Below are positions 7,512 through 14,752 of a stretch of DNA of 23,885 nt, one piece after another; position 1 is the stretch's first letter; the number at the start of each line of letters is the position of its first letter. Below the pieces are notes generated by a model. It worked only from the letters and a program-made list of their open reading frames with translations, was not told the DNA's origin and searched no databases. The translations under genes and the position numbers were made by a program. The DNA lies in NCBI GenBank assembly GCA_023394415.1, contig JAEXAR010000027.1:1-23885 (forward strand). Reading direction: 5' to 3'. Source of the stretch: Bacteroidota bacterium (GTDB lineage Bacteria > Bacteroidota > Bacteroidia > Flavobacteriales > Weeksellaceae).

Positions 7512-7997
7512 TTATATGAGATTATTTTTGTAGGCCCAATTGATAATTTGGCTGCGCGAGTTTAAATGTAGTTTTTTGTAAATATTATTCATATGTGTAC
7601 GAACAGTATTGGGACTTATGAAAAGCTTCTCGCCAATCTCGAAGTGCGGACTTCCTTTTACGATTTCTTTTAGAATTTCAATTTCCCTGTCTGTTAAAAC
7701 ATACTCGGTTTTATCTTTGGTAAAGGTTGTAGACAAAGATGTCTCACCACTTAATAAACGCATCGCTCTTCTCGCAATCGCAGGACTCATTGGTACACCA
7801 TCAAATTCGAGCGCATTCTTCAACGATTCTAAAATATTTATACCTCTGTCTTCCTTTAGAAGATATCCACTTGCTCCGGCTTTTATCGCTTCAAAAATTT
7901 TATCGTTGTCCTCAAAAATGGTAAGCACTATAAATTTCATTTCGGGATACTTAATGGAAGCCAGAGAAATAAAGTAGTAAACCTCCTTTTTTATCAC
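7512..7997 (-). pseudogene. Response regulator remnant lacking the phospho-acceptor half
   Basis: The C-terminal part of a LuxR-type regulator, closely similar to the intact one at 8341-9000. Shared blocks include IKYP, KFIVLTI, EDxDxIFEAIKAGAxGYLLKED, MSPAIAR, LLSGE, IGEKLFISPNTVRTH and LHLNSRSQI. Homology starts near position 7970 (ISL), so the first 68 residues or so, including the acidic pair and the Asp phospho-acceptor, are absent. Only an alternative start codon precedes it. Upstream sequence belongs to a propeller sensor protein in another frame. If still expressed, perhaps by re-initiation, it would give an unphosphorylatable DNA-binding fragment. A deletion origin is the simplest reading. 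Confidence 0.8.
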
Positions 7998-8283
7998 TCA
8001 GAACTTTATTAACATAGTTTCCAGGCAAGCCATCGTCTGTAATAAGTGAGTGCCATTTACCATTCTCATATTTAATAAGACCTTTGTCTGTACCACCCCA
8101 TATTTTTCCGGTTTCATCGTGTTCAAGTTGAAAAATATAGTTGGTAGGCAAACCATTATTGGTGGTGATACTTTCGAAATGAGAATGGCTCTGTGATTTT
8201 GCAATGATGCAAAAAAACAGTATAAAAATAAAAAATATGAGTCTTGAAAAAATTAAACGTATGTAATTTTTTGTTTCAATAAT
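7951..8283 (-). pseudogene. N-terminal remnant of a propeller-type sensor kinase
   Basis: The open frame runs from just after a TAA at 8299-8301 to the stop at 7951. It encodes a hydrophobic signal sequence (about LIFFIFILFFCIIAKSQ) and then two repeats typical of two-component regulator propellers: FESITTNNGLPTNYIFQLEH with GKIWGGTDKGLIKYENGKW, then ITDDGLPGNYVNKVLSDKKG. Homology stops after DKKGGL near 7980. There the sequence passes, out of frame, into a response regulator. No ATG is present at the expected start, only ATT or ATA codons. Intact proteins of this type have a dozen or more repeats plus a kinase domain, so nearly the whole gene is missing. The exact 5' limit is uncertain. Confidence 0.75.
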
Positions 8284-8340
8284 GGTTTGTGTTTTTTGTT
8301 AAATTTATATAAAAAATAATATATAAACAAAAAGAAAAAT

Positions 8341-9000
8341 TTAGAGCCACTTCTTCTGATGTGCTAGACTCATAATTTGTGAGCGTGAATTAAGGTGAAG
8401 CTTTTTGTAGATATTATTAACATGTGTTCTTACCGTGTTGGGACTTATAAACAATTTTTCTCCTATCTCATTGTAGCTAAGTCCTTTTATCATTAGTTTC
8501 AATACATTTACTTCACGTTCAGAAAGGTTATAGTCTGGTGTGATATGAGAGTTTTTGTTTGGTAAGGCTTCTCCGGATAATAATTTCATTGCGCTTCTTG
8601 CAATAGCAGGGCTCATTGGAATATTGTCATAATTCAGAACACTTTCTAAAGCTTCCACAATATCTATTGCCTTGTCCTCTTTTAATAAATAACCATTGGC
8701 TCCGGCTTTTATAGCCTCAAAAATACGATCGTAATCCTCATATATTGTAAGCACGATAAATTTAATATCAGGATATTTTATTTTACAAAGTGAAATGGTG
8801 GAAATTCCGTCTAGATATGGCATCTCTAAATCCATCAAAACAATTTGAGGATGTTCTGCAGAAATCATAGATCCCAAATGTTCAAAAAAAGTTTCGCCAT
8901 TATCAGCTTCAAGCACCAGCTCAATGTCTTTATATGGTAAAAGTTTGTCTTTTATGATCTTTCGGTTGAGGAAGTTATCATCAACAATACCAATTTTCAT
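8341..9000 (-). CDS. LuxR/NarL-type response regulator of the membrane kinase system
   Basis: 219 residues. The receiver has the acidic pair D7/D8, phospho-acceptor D57 in LMDLEMPYLDG, T85 and K107. The C-terminal LuxR helix-turn-helix (about 157-215) contains LSEREVNVLKLMIKG and IGEKLFISPNTVRTH. All key residues are present. The gene follows the histidine kinase gene by 50 bp on the same strand and also has a good promoter of its own in that gap. That promoter carries a TACGCT-type dyad directly upstream of the -33 box, which suggests autoregulation or cross-regulation (inference). A truncated paralogue lies immediately downstream at 7512-7997. Confidence 0.93.
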   Translation of the reverse strand: MKIGIVDDNFLNRKIIKDKLLPYKDIELVLEADNGETFFEHLGSMISAEHPQIVLMDLEMPYLDGISTISLCKIKYPDIKFIVLTIYEDYDRIFEAIKAGANGYLLKEDKAIDIVEALESVLNYDNIPMSPAIARSAMKLLSGEALPNKNSHITPDYNLSEREVNVLKLMIKGLSYNEIGEKLFISPNTVRTHVNNIYKKLHLNSRSQIMSLAHQKKWL

Positions 9001-9013
9001 TTGTCTTTTTTTT

Positions 9014-9043
9014 CAAATATATCTTATTAATTTTTCAAAACAA
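9014..9043 (-). promoter_or_regulatory. Promoter of the response regulator gene
   Basis: On the minus strand TTG (9043-9041), a 19-bp spacer and TATATTTG (9021-9014) match the Bacteroidetes -33/-7 promoter. The element ends 14 bp before the ATG at 9000. Confidence 0.65.
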
Positions 9044-9044
9044 A

Positions 9045-9060
9045 TACGCTTTATAACGCA
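9045..9060. promoter_or_regulatory. Dyad TACGCT-N4-AACGCA (site D)
   Basis: It has the same 16-bp geometry as sites A-C with weaker symmetry. It overlaps the kinase stop codon at 9051 and lies 1 bp upstream of the -33 TTG of the regulator promoter. Its centre is near -45, a position typical for activator binding. Confidence 0.4.
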
Positions 9061-10412
9061 TTTTCCTGTATGCTAATTAATGTGCCGTCATCCTTATTGG
9101 ATTTTATGATAAAGTTATAACCAATTTTGTTTGCTCTTTGTTTCATATTTCTTATTCCAAAACCTTCTTGCTTTTGTTCAGGCTTAAAACCAATTCCATT
9201 ATCCTGTATACTCAGCTCAATTCTTTCATGTGATTTTATAACCACCCTAATTTTGTTGGCTTTTGCATGTTTGGTGATATTTTGTATAGCCTCCTGAAAA
9301 ATTCTGAACAGGTTAATCGACGTTTCTGAAGGAATGACTTTATTGTTTATTATATCTTCATCCAAATCAATTTCTACCGGTAAGTTTTTAAAATTCTTTA
9401 TGGTATATTGTTTTAGATAATCGTAGAAACTTTCAACACTAATTTCATCATTATTTAAAACCCAAATCGTTTGCCTTAATAAGCTCAATATGCTTTCTGC
9501 ATTATCTTTAAGGTCTTTTAGTTCTCCGTTTTCTCCTTTTTCTTGTGCAGAAAGATAATCCAACTTAGAAATTAAGCTGTTAGCATAAGCACCAATGTTA
9601 TCGTGCAGGTCTCTTGAGATGGATATTCTTTGTTCACGCATTTTATTTTCGTTTTCAGATTTAACCAAAGCATACTGCAACTCTAGTTCTTTTGATAACA
9701 TATTGCTTCTTACCGCTACAAAAGCATATATAAAAGGAAAATAAATCGGCATCCCTATTAAATCCATATAAGGTTGTGGAACCTTAAAGAAATAGGTTGC
9801 TATTACAACAAAAATGAAAAACGAAAAAACGCTGAACATTAGAATATTTACAAATTCATTTGCCCATTTTTTACGAGTATTTTTTTGTAGATATAAAGTA
9901 TCTGAAGCTGAAATCTCATAGTTTTTAAGCCATTTTTTAGCCTTGTAAAAATAATAAAGTGGTACTCCCATTATCAAAGTATTTACAATATTATAAGGCA
10001 TATACTCTGTATTAATAACAAGGTTGATAACTTTAATTTTCTCGGCTTGAGGAAGAAGAATATGGTAAATGGCAAATAGTATAGTCAGTAAAGGAATAAT
10101 AAAATGCAACCACATATTTCTTATACTTCCCCCATTTGTAAACACCACATAAAAATAAATACAGGGACCGAACAAAAATGGTATAAACATCAGGATAAAA
10201 TGCAAATTGAAAAAACCCACATCCTGAAAGTAAAACATGATAAGATTGGCAATACAATTAATAATTACTATAAGGAAAATAGCTGAAAAAGAAAGCCTTA
10301 CTCCAATTTTCTCTTTAGTATTGAGCATGCTTGGAAGTATTAGAAGCGTAAGGATGATAATTACAGTGATATTCAAAGTGAGTACCATCGGATCTTTATA
10401 ATCGAAACTCAT
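9051..10412 (-). CDS. Seven-segment membrane sensor histidine kinase (HisKA_3 type)
   Basis: 453 residues. The N-terminal half has about seven hydrophobic segments (near residues 10-28, 40-62, 70-92, 100-120, 138-155, 188-209 and 217-234), so the sensor is embedded in the membrane rather than a large outer domain. A short coiled region (240-262) leads to the HisKA_3 motif SISRDLHDNIGAYANSL with phospho-His 270. The ATPase motifs follow: EAIQNITKHA (N378), DNGIGF (404-409) and GFGIRNM (417-423). All are intact. The regulator at 8341-9000 follows on the same strand and is its likely partner. The signal sensed is unknown. The upstream neighbour gpmI is separated by a strong terminator, so the kinase has a separate promoter. 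Confidence 0.92.
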   Translation of the reverse strand: MSFDYKDPMVLTLNITVIIILTLLILPSMLNTKEKIGVRLSFSAIFLIVIINCIANLIMFYFQDVGFFNLHFILMFIPFLFGPCIYFYVVFTNGGSIRNMWLHFIIPLLTILFAIYHILLPQAEKIKVINLVINTEYMPYNIVNTLIMGVPLYYFYKAKKWLKNYEISASDTLYLQKNTRKKWANEFVNILMFSVFSFFIFVVIATYFFKVPQPYMDLIGMPIYFPFIYAFVAVRSNMLSKELELQYALVKSENENKMREQRISISRDLHDNIGAYANSLISKLDYLSAQEKGENGELKDLKDNAESILSLLRQTIWVLNNDEISVESFYDYLKQYTIKNFKNLPVEIDLDEDIINNKVIPSETSINLFRIFQEAIQNITKHAKANKIRVVIKSHERIELSIQDNGIGFKPEQKQEGFGIRNMKQRANKIGYNFIIKSNKDDGTLISIQENAL

Positions 10413-10430
10413 AGTTATCAGTTTAAAAAA

Positions 10431-10454
10431 AATCAGTACAAAAATGTACTGATT
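10431..10454 (-). terminator. Intrinsic terminator of gpmI
   Basis: A perfect 10-bp stem (AATCAGTACA with TGTACTGATT) and a 4-nt loop are followed on the minus strand by a run of T (complement of 10424-10430). It lies about 28 bp past the gpmI stop and isolates gpmI from the signalling block. Confidence 0.85.
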
Positions 10455-10482
10455 AAAATTAATATTTTTTTATGATACTGAG

Positions 10483-12012
10483 TTAGTTTATAATAACTTC
10501 CCCTGTCATAATCTCAGGAACTTCAATTCCCATTGCTGTAAGTATTGAAGGTGCTACATCACCTAATTTTCCGGGTTTCAGATTCCATGTACGGTCTTTA
10601 TCCATCACAATCAGCGGAACCAAATTTGTAGAGTGTTGCGTATTGGGCGAACCATCAGGATTTAACATTACATCACTATTACCATGATCTGCCAGAATGA
10701 AAACGGTGTATCCATGCTCATAAGCTGCTGTTGCAACTTTAGAAATGCATTCATCTACCGTTTCAGCAGCTTTCACGGCTGCGGCAAAAACACCGGTATG
10801 TCCTACCATATCTGTGTTGGCAAAATTTAAGCAAATAAAATCTGCTGTTTCCCCTTCTATTTCAGGTAAAATATTGGCGGTAATATCATAGGCCGACATT
10901 TCAGGCTTAAAGTCATAAGTTGGTACGTCTTTCGGACTTGGACAAAGAATTCTGCGTTCATTCAAAAACACATCTTCACGACCTCCGGAGAAGAAAAATG
11001 TGACGTGAGGATATTTTTCGGTCTCCGCTACACGAATTTGAGATTTCCCGTTCTTCTCAAGTATTTCTCCTAACGTTCCTGTAAGAACTTCTTCATCAAA
11101 AACAACTTTTACGTTGTTGAAATCCTTGTCATAATTCGTCATTGTTATGTAGTACAAGTCTAATTTATGCATTCCGAATTCAGGATAATCTTTTTGCGAA
11201 AGCACTTCAGTAATCTCCCTGCCTCTATCGGTTCTAAAATTGAAACAAAATACCACATCACCATTTTCTATTTTCACGGTAGGCAAATTGTTTTCCTTCA
11301 GGTTGATAATTGGTTTCAAAAATTCATCTGTAACACCAGCATCATACGAAGCCTGAATAGCACCTAAAACATCGTGTGTTTCAATACCAACGCCATTTAC
11401 CATAGCGTCATAAGCCAATTTTACACGCTCCCACCTTTTATCACGATCCATAGCATAGTATCTGCCAATTACAGACGCTAATTTTCCACCGGAAGTTTGC
11501 ATATGATTCATTAAATCTTCAATAAAACCTTTACCAGAAAGCGGGTCACAATCGCGACCATCTGTAAAAGCGTGTACATACACTTTATCCGAAACTTCAT
11601 TTTCATAAGCGGCTGTTAAAAGCCCTTTTAAGTGATTGATATGAGAGTGTACACCACCATCAGAAGTTAAACCAATAAAATGAATATTCTTATTATTAAG
11701 TTTAGCATAATCGAATGCTGCCGTTATTTTGTTTTCTTTTCCCAAAGTTGCATTTTCTACAGCCATATTTAGCTTTACAAGGTTTTGGTAAACCACTCTT
11801 CCGGCTCCCAGGTTCATGTGTCCCACTTCAGAATTTCCCATTTGTCCGAAAGGTAAACCTACCGCCAAACCACTTGCTTCAAGAGTTGTATGCGGAAATT
11901 TTTCGTAGCAACTATCCATAAAAGGTGTGTTAGCCTGGTCTATTGCTGAAACTTTCGGATCAGTTCCCAATCCCCAACCATCGAGGATTGCGAGTAATGC
12001 TTTTTTAGACAT
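10483..12012 (-). CDS. gpmI: 2,3-bisphosphoglycerate-independent phosphoglycerate mutase
   Basis: 509 residues, the normal length for the family. It interconverts 3- and 2-phosphoglycerate in glycolysis and gluconeogenesis in the cytoplasm, using two Mn ions and a phosphoserine intermediate. Visible motifs are the metal ligand D11 in ILDGWG, the nucleophile S61 in GQMGNSEVGH, DGGVHSH (H122), FTDGRDCDP, the RDKRWER substrate loop, FNFRTDRGRE, and the C-terminal metal sites NFANTDMVGHTG and ILADHGNSD. The gene is monocistronic between a good promoter and a strong terminator, and is divergent from the SUI1-type gene. Confidence 0.97.
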   Translation of the reverse strand: MSKKALLAILDGWGLGTDPKVSAIDQANTPFMDSCYEKFPHTTLEASGLAVGLPFGQMGNSEVGHMNLGAGRVVYQNLVKLNMAVENATLGKENKITAAFDYAKLNNKNIHFIGLTSDGGVHSHINHLKGLLTAAYENEVSDKVYVHAFTDGRDCDPLSGKGFIEDLMNHMQTSGGKLASVIGRYYAMDRDKRWERVKLAYDAMVNGVGIETHDVLGAIQASYDAGVTDEFLKPIINLKENNLPTVKIENGDVVFCFNFRTDRGREITEVLSQKDYPEFGMHKLDLYYITMTNYDKDFNNVKVVFDEEVLTGTLGEILEKNGKSQIRVAETEKYPHVTFFFSGGREDVFLNERRILCPSPKDVPTYDFKPEMSAYDITANILPEIEGETADFICLNFANTDMVGHTGVFAAAVKAAETVDECISKVATAAYEHGYTVFILADHGNSDVMLNPDGSPNTQHSTNLVPLIVMDKDRTWNLKPGKLGDVAPSILTAMGIEVPEIMTGEVIIN

Positions 12013-12034
12013 TTTTCTATAATTTTTCTTAATG

Positions 12035-12063
12035 CAAATTTACCGAATTTAGAATAATCTCAA
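12035..12063 (-). promoter_or_regulatory. gpmI promoter
   Basis: On the minus strand TTG (12063-12061), an 18-bp spacer and TAAATTTG (12042-12035) match the Bacteroidetes promoter consensus. The element ends 22 bp before the ATG at 12012. Confidence 0.65.
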
Positions 12064-12118
12064 TGAGTTAAGCCTCAGATATTATTCATTATTGATTATT
12101 AATTGTTAATTTTGATAA

Positions 12119-12442
12119 ATGGATTTAAGAGATCAACTGAAAAACCTTTTCCCCGATCACGAAGAACAGGATTTTGAAATGCCTGAAGAACAATTTGTGC
12201 AAAAAGAACCTTTGGTTTGTAAATACGAAAAAAAGGGACGTAACGGAAAGCCGGTAACCTTAATCGAAGGTTTTGAAGGCAGTGATGATGACCTGAAAAA
12301 AATCTCCAAAACAATAAAAACAACTCTCGGAATTGGAGGTTCAGAAAAAGACGGAACCATCATTATACAAGGCGATAATCGTGACAAAATTATGAATATC
12401 CTTAAAGAAATGGGTTACAAAACTAAGAGAGTTGGAGGGTAA
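12119..12442 (+). CDS. yciH: SUI1/eIF1-like translation initiation factor (YciH family)
   Basis: 107 residues. The first 35 or so are acidic and variable. The rest is a SUI1 domain, with KKGRNGKPVTLIEGFEG, a helix DDDLKKISKTIKTTLGIGGS, then DGTIIIQGDNRDKIMNILKEMGY. Bacterial YciH proteins resemble eukaryotic eIF1 and are thought to influence start-codon or initiation-complex selection; the physiological role is not settled. The gene is divergent from gpmI and lies 70 bp before the nucleoside phosphorylase, with no terminator between, so the two may be co-transcribed. Confidence 0.9.
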   Translation: MDLRDQLKNLFPDHEEQDFEMPEEQFVQKEPLVCKYEKKGRNGKPVTLIEGFEGSDDDLKKISKTIKTTLGIGGSEKDGTIIIQGDNRDKIMNILKEMGYKTKRVGG

Positions 12443-12512
12443 ATTTCCTCAAAAAAAATCAAATCGTTCAATTATTTTTATAAGACATTAAACAATATTA
12501 AACAAAAAAGCT

Positions 12513-13367
12513 ATGCTTAATAAACTTGCTGCTTCCGAATTGGTACTTAATGAAGACGGAAGCGTTTACCACCTGAATTTATTGCCGGAAGATATTGCTG
12601 AAAAGATCATTCTCGTAGGAGATCCAGACCGTGTTCCGAAAGTTTCGCAATATTTTGATAAAGTTGAAATCAAGAAAAATAAAAGAGAATTCTATACCCA
12701 CACCGGAACTTTAAGAGGTGAAAGAATTACCGTGATGTCATCAGGTATTGGTACCGAAAATATTGATATCGTGATGAATGAATTGGATGCTTTGGTTAAT
12801 ATTGATTTGAAAAACAAAGAATTTAAAACTGAACATACTTCTCTACAGCTCTTCAGATTGGGAACTTGCGGTTCTGTAAATCCAGATATAGAAGTAGATA
12901 ATATGCTGGTAACTCAAAATGTTGTTGGGTTAGACGGACTTCTCCACTTCTATTCAGACTATCATTTTGAAAATGAATTCTCAAGAAATTTCCTTGCAAA
13001 ATTTCCTTATGAAAGAATAAAAGGAATGTTGTATTTCTCTGATTGGGCTGAAGATATTTCAGATTATTATAAAGATGCCAAATATCACGGAAATACAGCT
13101 ACATTTCCTGGATTTTATGCGCCACAAGGAAGACAATTACGTCTAAAAGCCTTGGACGATCAGTTTTTGGAAACGCTGAATGATTTGGGTGTAACCAATT
13201 TCGAGATGGAAACGTCCGCAATTTATGGTCTGTCTAAACTTTTAGGGCATAAAGCTCTTACAGTGAACAATGTGATTGCCAACAGAAGACGAGGCGAATT
13301 TGCATCTGACCATCACGCTTCTGAAAAGAAAATGATTGAATGGGTTTTGGAGAGAATTATTAAGTAA
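12513..13367 (+). CDS. Nucleoside phosphorylase (uridine phosphorylase-like)
   Basis: 284 residues of the PNP/UDP phosphorylase family, which cleaves nucleosides with phosphate to free base plus ribose 1-phosphate in salvage. Visible motifs are the phosphate-binding GDPDR (about 37-41), SSGIGTENIDIVMNEL, the RLGTCGS loop and FEMETSAIYGLS, whose Met/Glu contact the ribose. Bacteroidete members are usually annotated only as nucleoside phosphorylase, and the base specificity cannot be read from sequence. The gene follows the SUI1-type factor on the same strand and is closed by a terminator at 13426. Confidence 0.9.
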   Translation: MLNKLAASELVLNEDGSVYHLNLLPEDIAEKIILVGDPDRVPKVSQYFDKVEIKKNKREFYTHTGTLRGERITVMSSGIGTENIDIVMNELDALVNIDLKNKEFKTEHTSLQLFRLGTCGSVNPDIEVDNMLVTQNVVGLDGLLHFYSDYHFENEFSRNFLAKFPYERIKGMLYFSDWAEDISDYYKDAKYHGNTATFPGFYAPQGRQLRLKALDDQFLETLNDLGVTNFEMETSAIYGLSKLLGHKALTVNNVIANRRRGEFASDHHASEKKMIEWVLERIIK

Positions 13368-13375
13368 TTTCTCCC

Positions 13376-13502
13376 TGATTAACACAGATTTGCAGAGAAA
13401 AATTTGTAAATACTATTTAAAATTTAAAACCTTCATAAATTTTGAAGGTTTTTTTATTACAGCAAAATAATTCTGTGGAAATCTGCGAAAATCTGTGGAA
13501 AT
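13376..13502. repeat. Inverted pair of CACAGATTT-type intergenic repeats
   Basis: The left copy (about 13376-13400) contains AACACAGATTTGCAGAG. The right copy (13473-13502) reads, on the opposite strand, CCACAGATTTTCGCAGATTT. The right copy itself contains three direct ATCTGYG-type units. The pair flanks the nucleoside phosphorylase terminator and fills the spacer up to the tag stop codon. The pattern resembles dispersed flavobacterial intergenic repeats. Confidence 0.5.
13426..13452 (+). terminator. Terminator of the nucleoside phosphorylase gene
   Basis: A 10-bp stem AAAACCTTCA (13426-13435) with TGAAGGTTTT (13443-13452) and a 7-nt loop is followed by further T on the plus strand. Confidence 0.8.
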
Positions 13503-13503
13503 A

Positions 13504-14058
13504 TTATTTACAATGACAATCCACCAAATGATCACAAACCATTCCTGTTGCTTGCATATGTGCATAAACAACTGTTGAACCTAAAAATTTAAATCCCCTC
13601 TTTTTTAAATCTTTTGCCAATTGATCTGAAATTTCTGTCGTTGCAGGTACATCTTTTAGAGTTTTTGGAGCATTGATAATAGGCTTACCATCCACAAAAC
13701 TCCAAATGTATTTTGAAAAAGTTCCGAATTCTTTTTGTACTTCCATAAAACGCTGTGCATTGTTAATCGTAGCATTTATTTTCAAGCGGTTTCTTACAAT
13801 TCCGGTGTCTTGCATGAGTTCTTCTACTTTTTCTTCATTATAATTTGCAATCTTTTTATAATTGAATCTATCAAAAGCTTTTCTGAAGTTTTCTCGCTTA
13901 GAAAGTATCGTATACCAACTCAACCCTGCTTGAAAACTTTCAAGAACCAAAAACTCAAATATGGTATCATCATCGTATACAGGTTTTCCCCATTCTGTAT
14001 CGTGATAATTTCTATATAAATCATCTTTTTCGCACCATCCACAGCGTACTAAATTCAT
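13504..14058 (-). CDS. tag: DNA-3-methyladenine glycosylase I
   Basis: 184 residues, full length. It removes 3-methyladenine from alkylated DNA, starting base excision repair. The zinc ligands expected from E. coli Tag (Cys4, His17, His175, Cys179) appear here at C6, H19, H177 and C181. The catalytic-site Glu and Trp appear at E40 and W48 in the ESFQAGLSW block, followed by KRENFRKAF. The C-terminus reads ATGMVCDHLVDCHCK. A possible -7 element TAAATTTG lies at 14085-14078, 20 bp before the start, without a clear -33 box. The gene is convergent with the nucleoside phosphorylase and shares its spacer. Confidence 0.96.
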   Translation of the reverse strand: MNLVRCGWCEKDDLYRNYHDTEWGKPVYDDDTIFEFLVLESFQAGLSWYTILSKRENFRKAFDRFNYKKIANYNEEKVEELMQDTGIVRNRLKINATINNAQRFMEVQKEFGTFSKYIWSFVDGKPIINAPKTLKDVPATTEISDQLAKDLKKRGFKFLGSTVVYAHMQATGMVCDHLVDCHCK

Positions 14059-14200
14059 CTTTTCACAATTTGAGATTCAAATTTACATAATTTCCATTTT
14101 CAATTGGTTTAACATAATATTAACTTTTTTAACCTCAAAAATTGCATAGTTTTACACAACAACAAATCACAAAATATTAATTTTTAAAAATCAAAAGATT

Positions 14201-14533
14201 ATGGACAATCAGGATTACAACACAGCAGAAAATGCTGTTGAAAAAGCAAAATGGACAGTAAACGATTATGCAGAAAGAGCAAAAGATTATATCCGTGAGC
14301 AACGCGAGAACAATCTTGAACCAACTGCTGAAGGATGGATGGAACGTGCAAAAGATAACGTATCTGATGCATGGGAAGACACTAAAGATGCCGTATCTAA
14401 TGCTTGGGAAGATACAAAAGACTGGGCTAACGATGCTTGGGAAAACACTAAAGATGCAGCTGATGATGCTTGGGATGCAACTAAAGATGTCGCTCACGAT
14501 GTGAAAAACGAAGTGGATAAAGCAACCAACTAA
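14201..14533 (+). CDS. LEA-like 11-residue repeat protein
   Basis: 110 hydrophilic residues with no signal peptide, no Cys and a strongly acidic/basic mix. Residues 56-99 are four exact-length 11-mers of the type (D/N)AWE(D/N)TKDxxx, with Trp at 58, 69, 80 and 91. The flanks (residues 10-55 and 100-110) look like decayed units. An 11-residue period is the hallmark of group 3 LEA and related amphipathic-helix proteins that are disordered in solution and fold on drying or on membranes. A stress or desiccation role is inferred from that resemblance alone. The gene stands alone between tag (divergent) and a strong terminator. Confidence 0.85.
   Translation: MDNQDYNTAENAVEKAKWTVNDYAERAKDYIREQRENNLEPTAEGWMERAKDNVSDAWEDTKDAVSNAWEDTKDWANDAWENTKDAADDAWDATKDVAHDVKNEVDKATN
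14366..14497 (+). repeat. Four 33-bp tandem repeats inside the LEA-like gene
   Basis: 132 bp made of four in-frame 33-bp units encoding the 11-mers. Each unit carries a recognisable GCNTGGGAWRMNACWAAAGAY core. No unit has an indel, so repeat number could change without breaking the frame. Confidence 0.8.
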
Positions 14534-14560
14534 TCTATAGTTTTTTTATAATTTCCAAAG

Positions 14561-14590
14561 AAGGAAACCAGTTTCAAAATTGGTTTCCTT
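14561..14590 (+). terminator. Terminator of the LEA-like gene
   Basis: A perfect 10-bp stem AAGGAAACCA (14561-14570) with TGGTTTCCTT (14581-14590) is followed by TTTTATTT. It lies 27 bp past the stop. Confidence 0.85.
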
Positions 14591-14752
14591 TTTTATTTAA
14601 TTATTCAGAACATTCAAAAATTTTCTTAAATGTCTTATGGTTATTGATACAGACCCATTGTTAAAAAAAGACTTCTGAAACAATCAGAACCTTATCACGC
14701 CTATCATAACAATAATGAAAAACTCGTTAAAAGATTATTTAATTAAAATTTT

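Noticed and set aside
12107..12114. TAATTTTG as a -7 element for the SUI1-type gene
   Set aside because: It ends 4 bp before the ATG and has no TTG at a workable distance, so transcription would begin within the coding region.
14600..14752. Short open stretches between the LEA-like gene and the DUF2141 gene, one reading YRPIVKKRLLKQSEPYHAYH
   Set aside because: There is no start codon, the frame has a stop just upstream, and no family is recognisable. It could be a decayed gene end, but the evidence is too thin.
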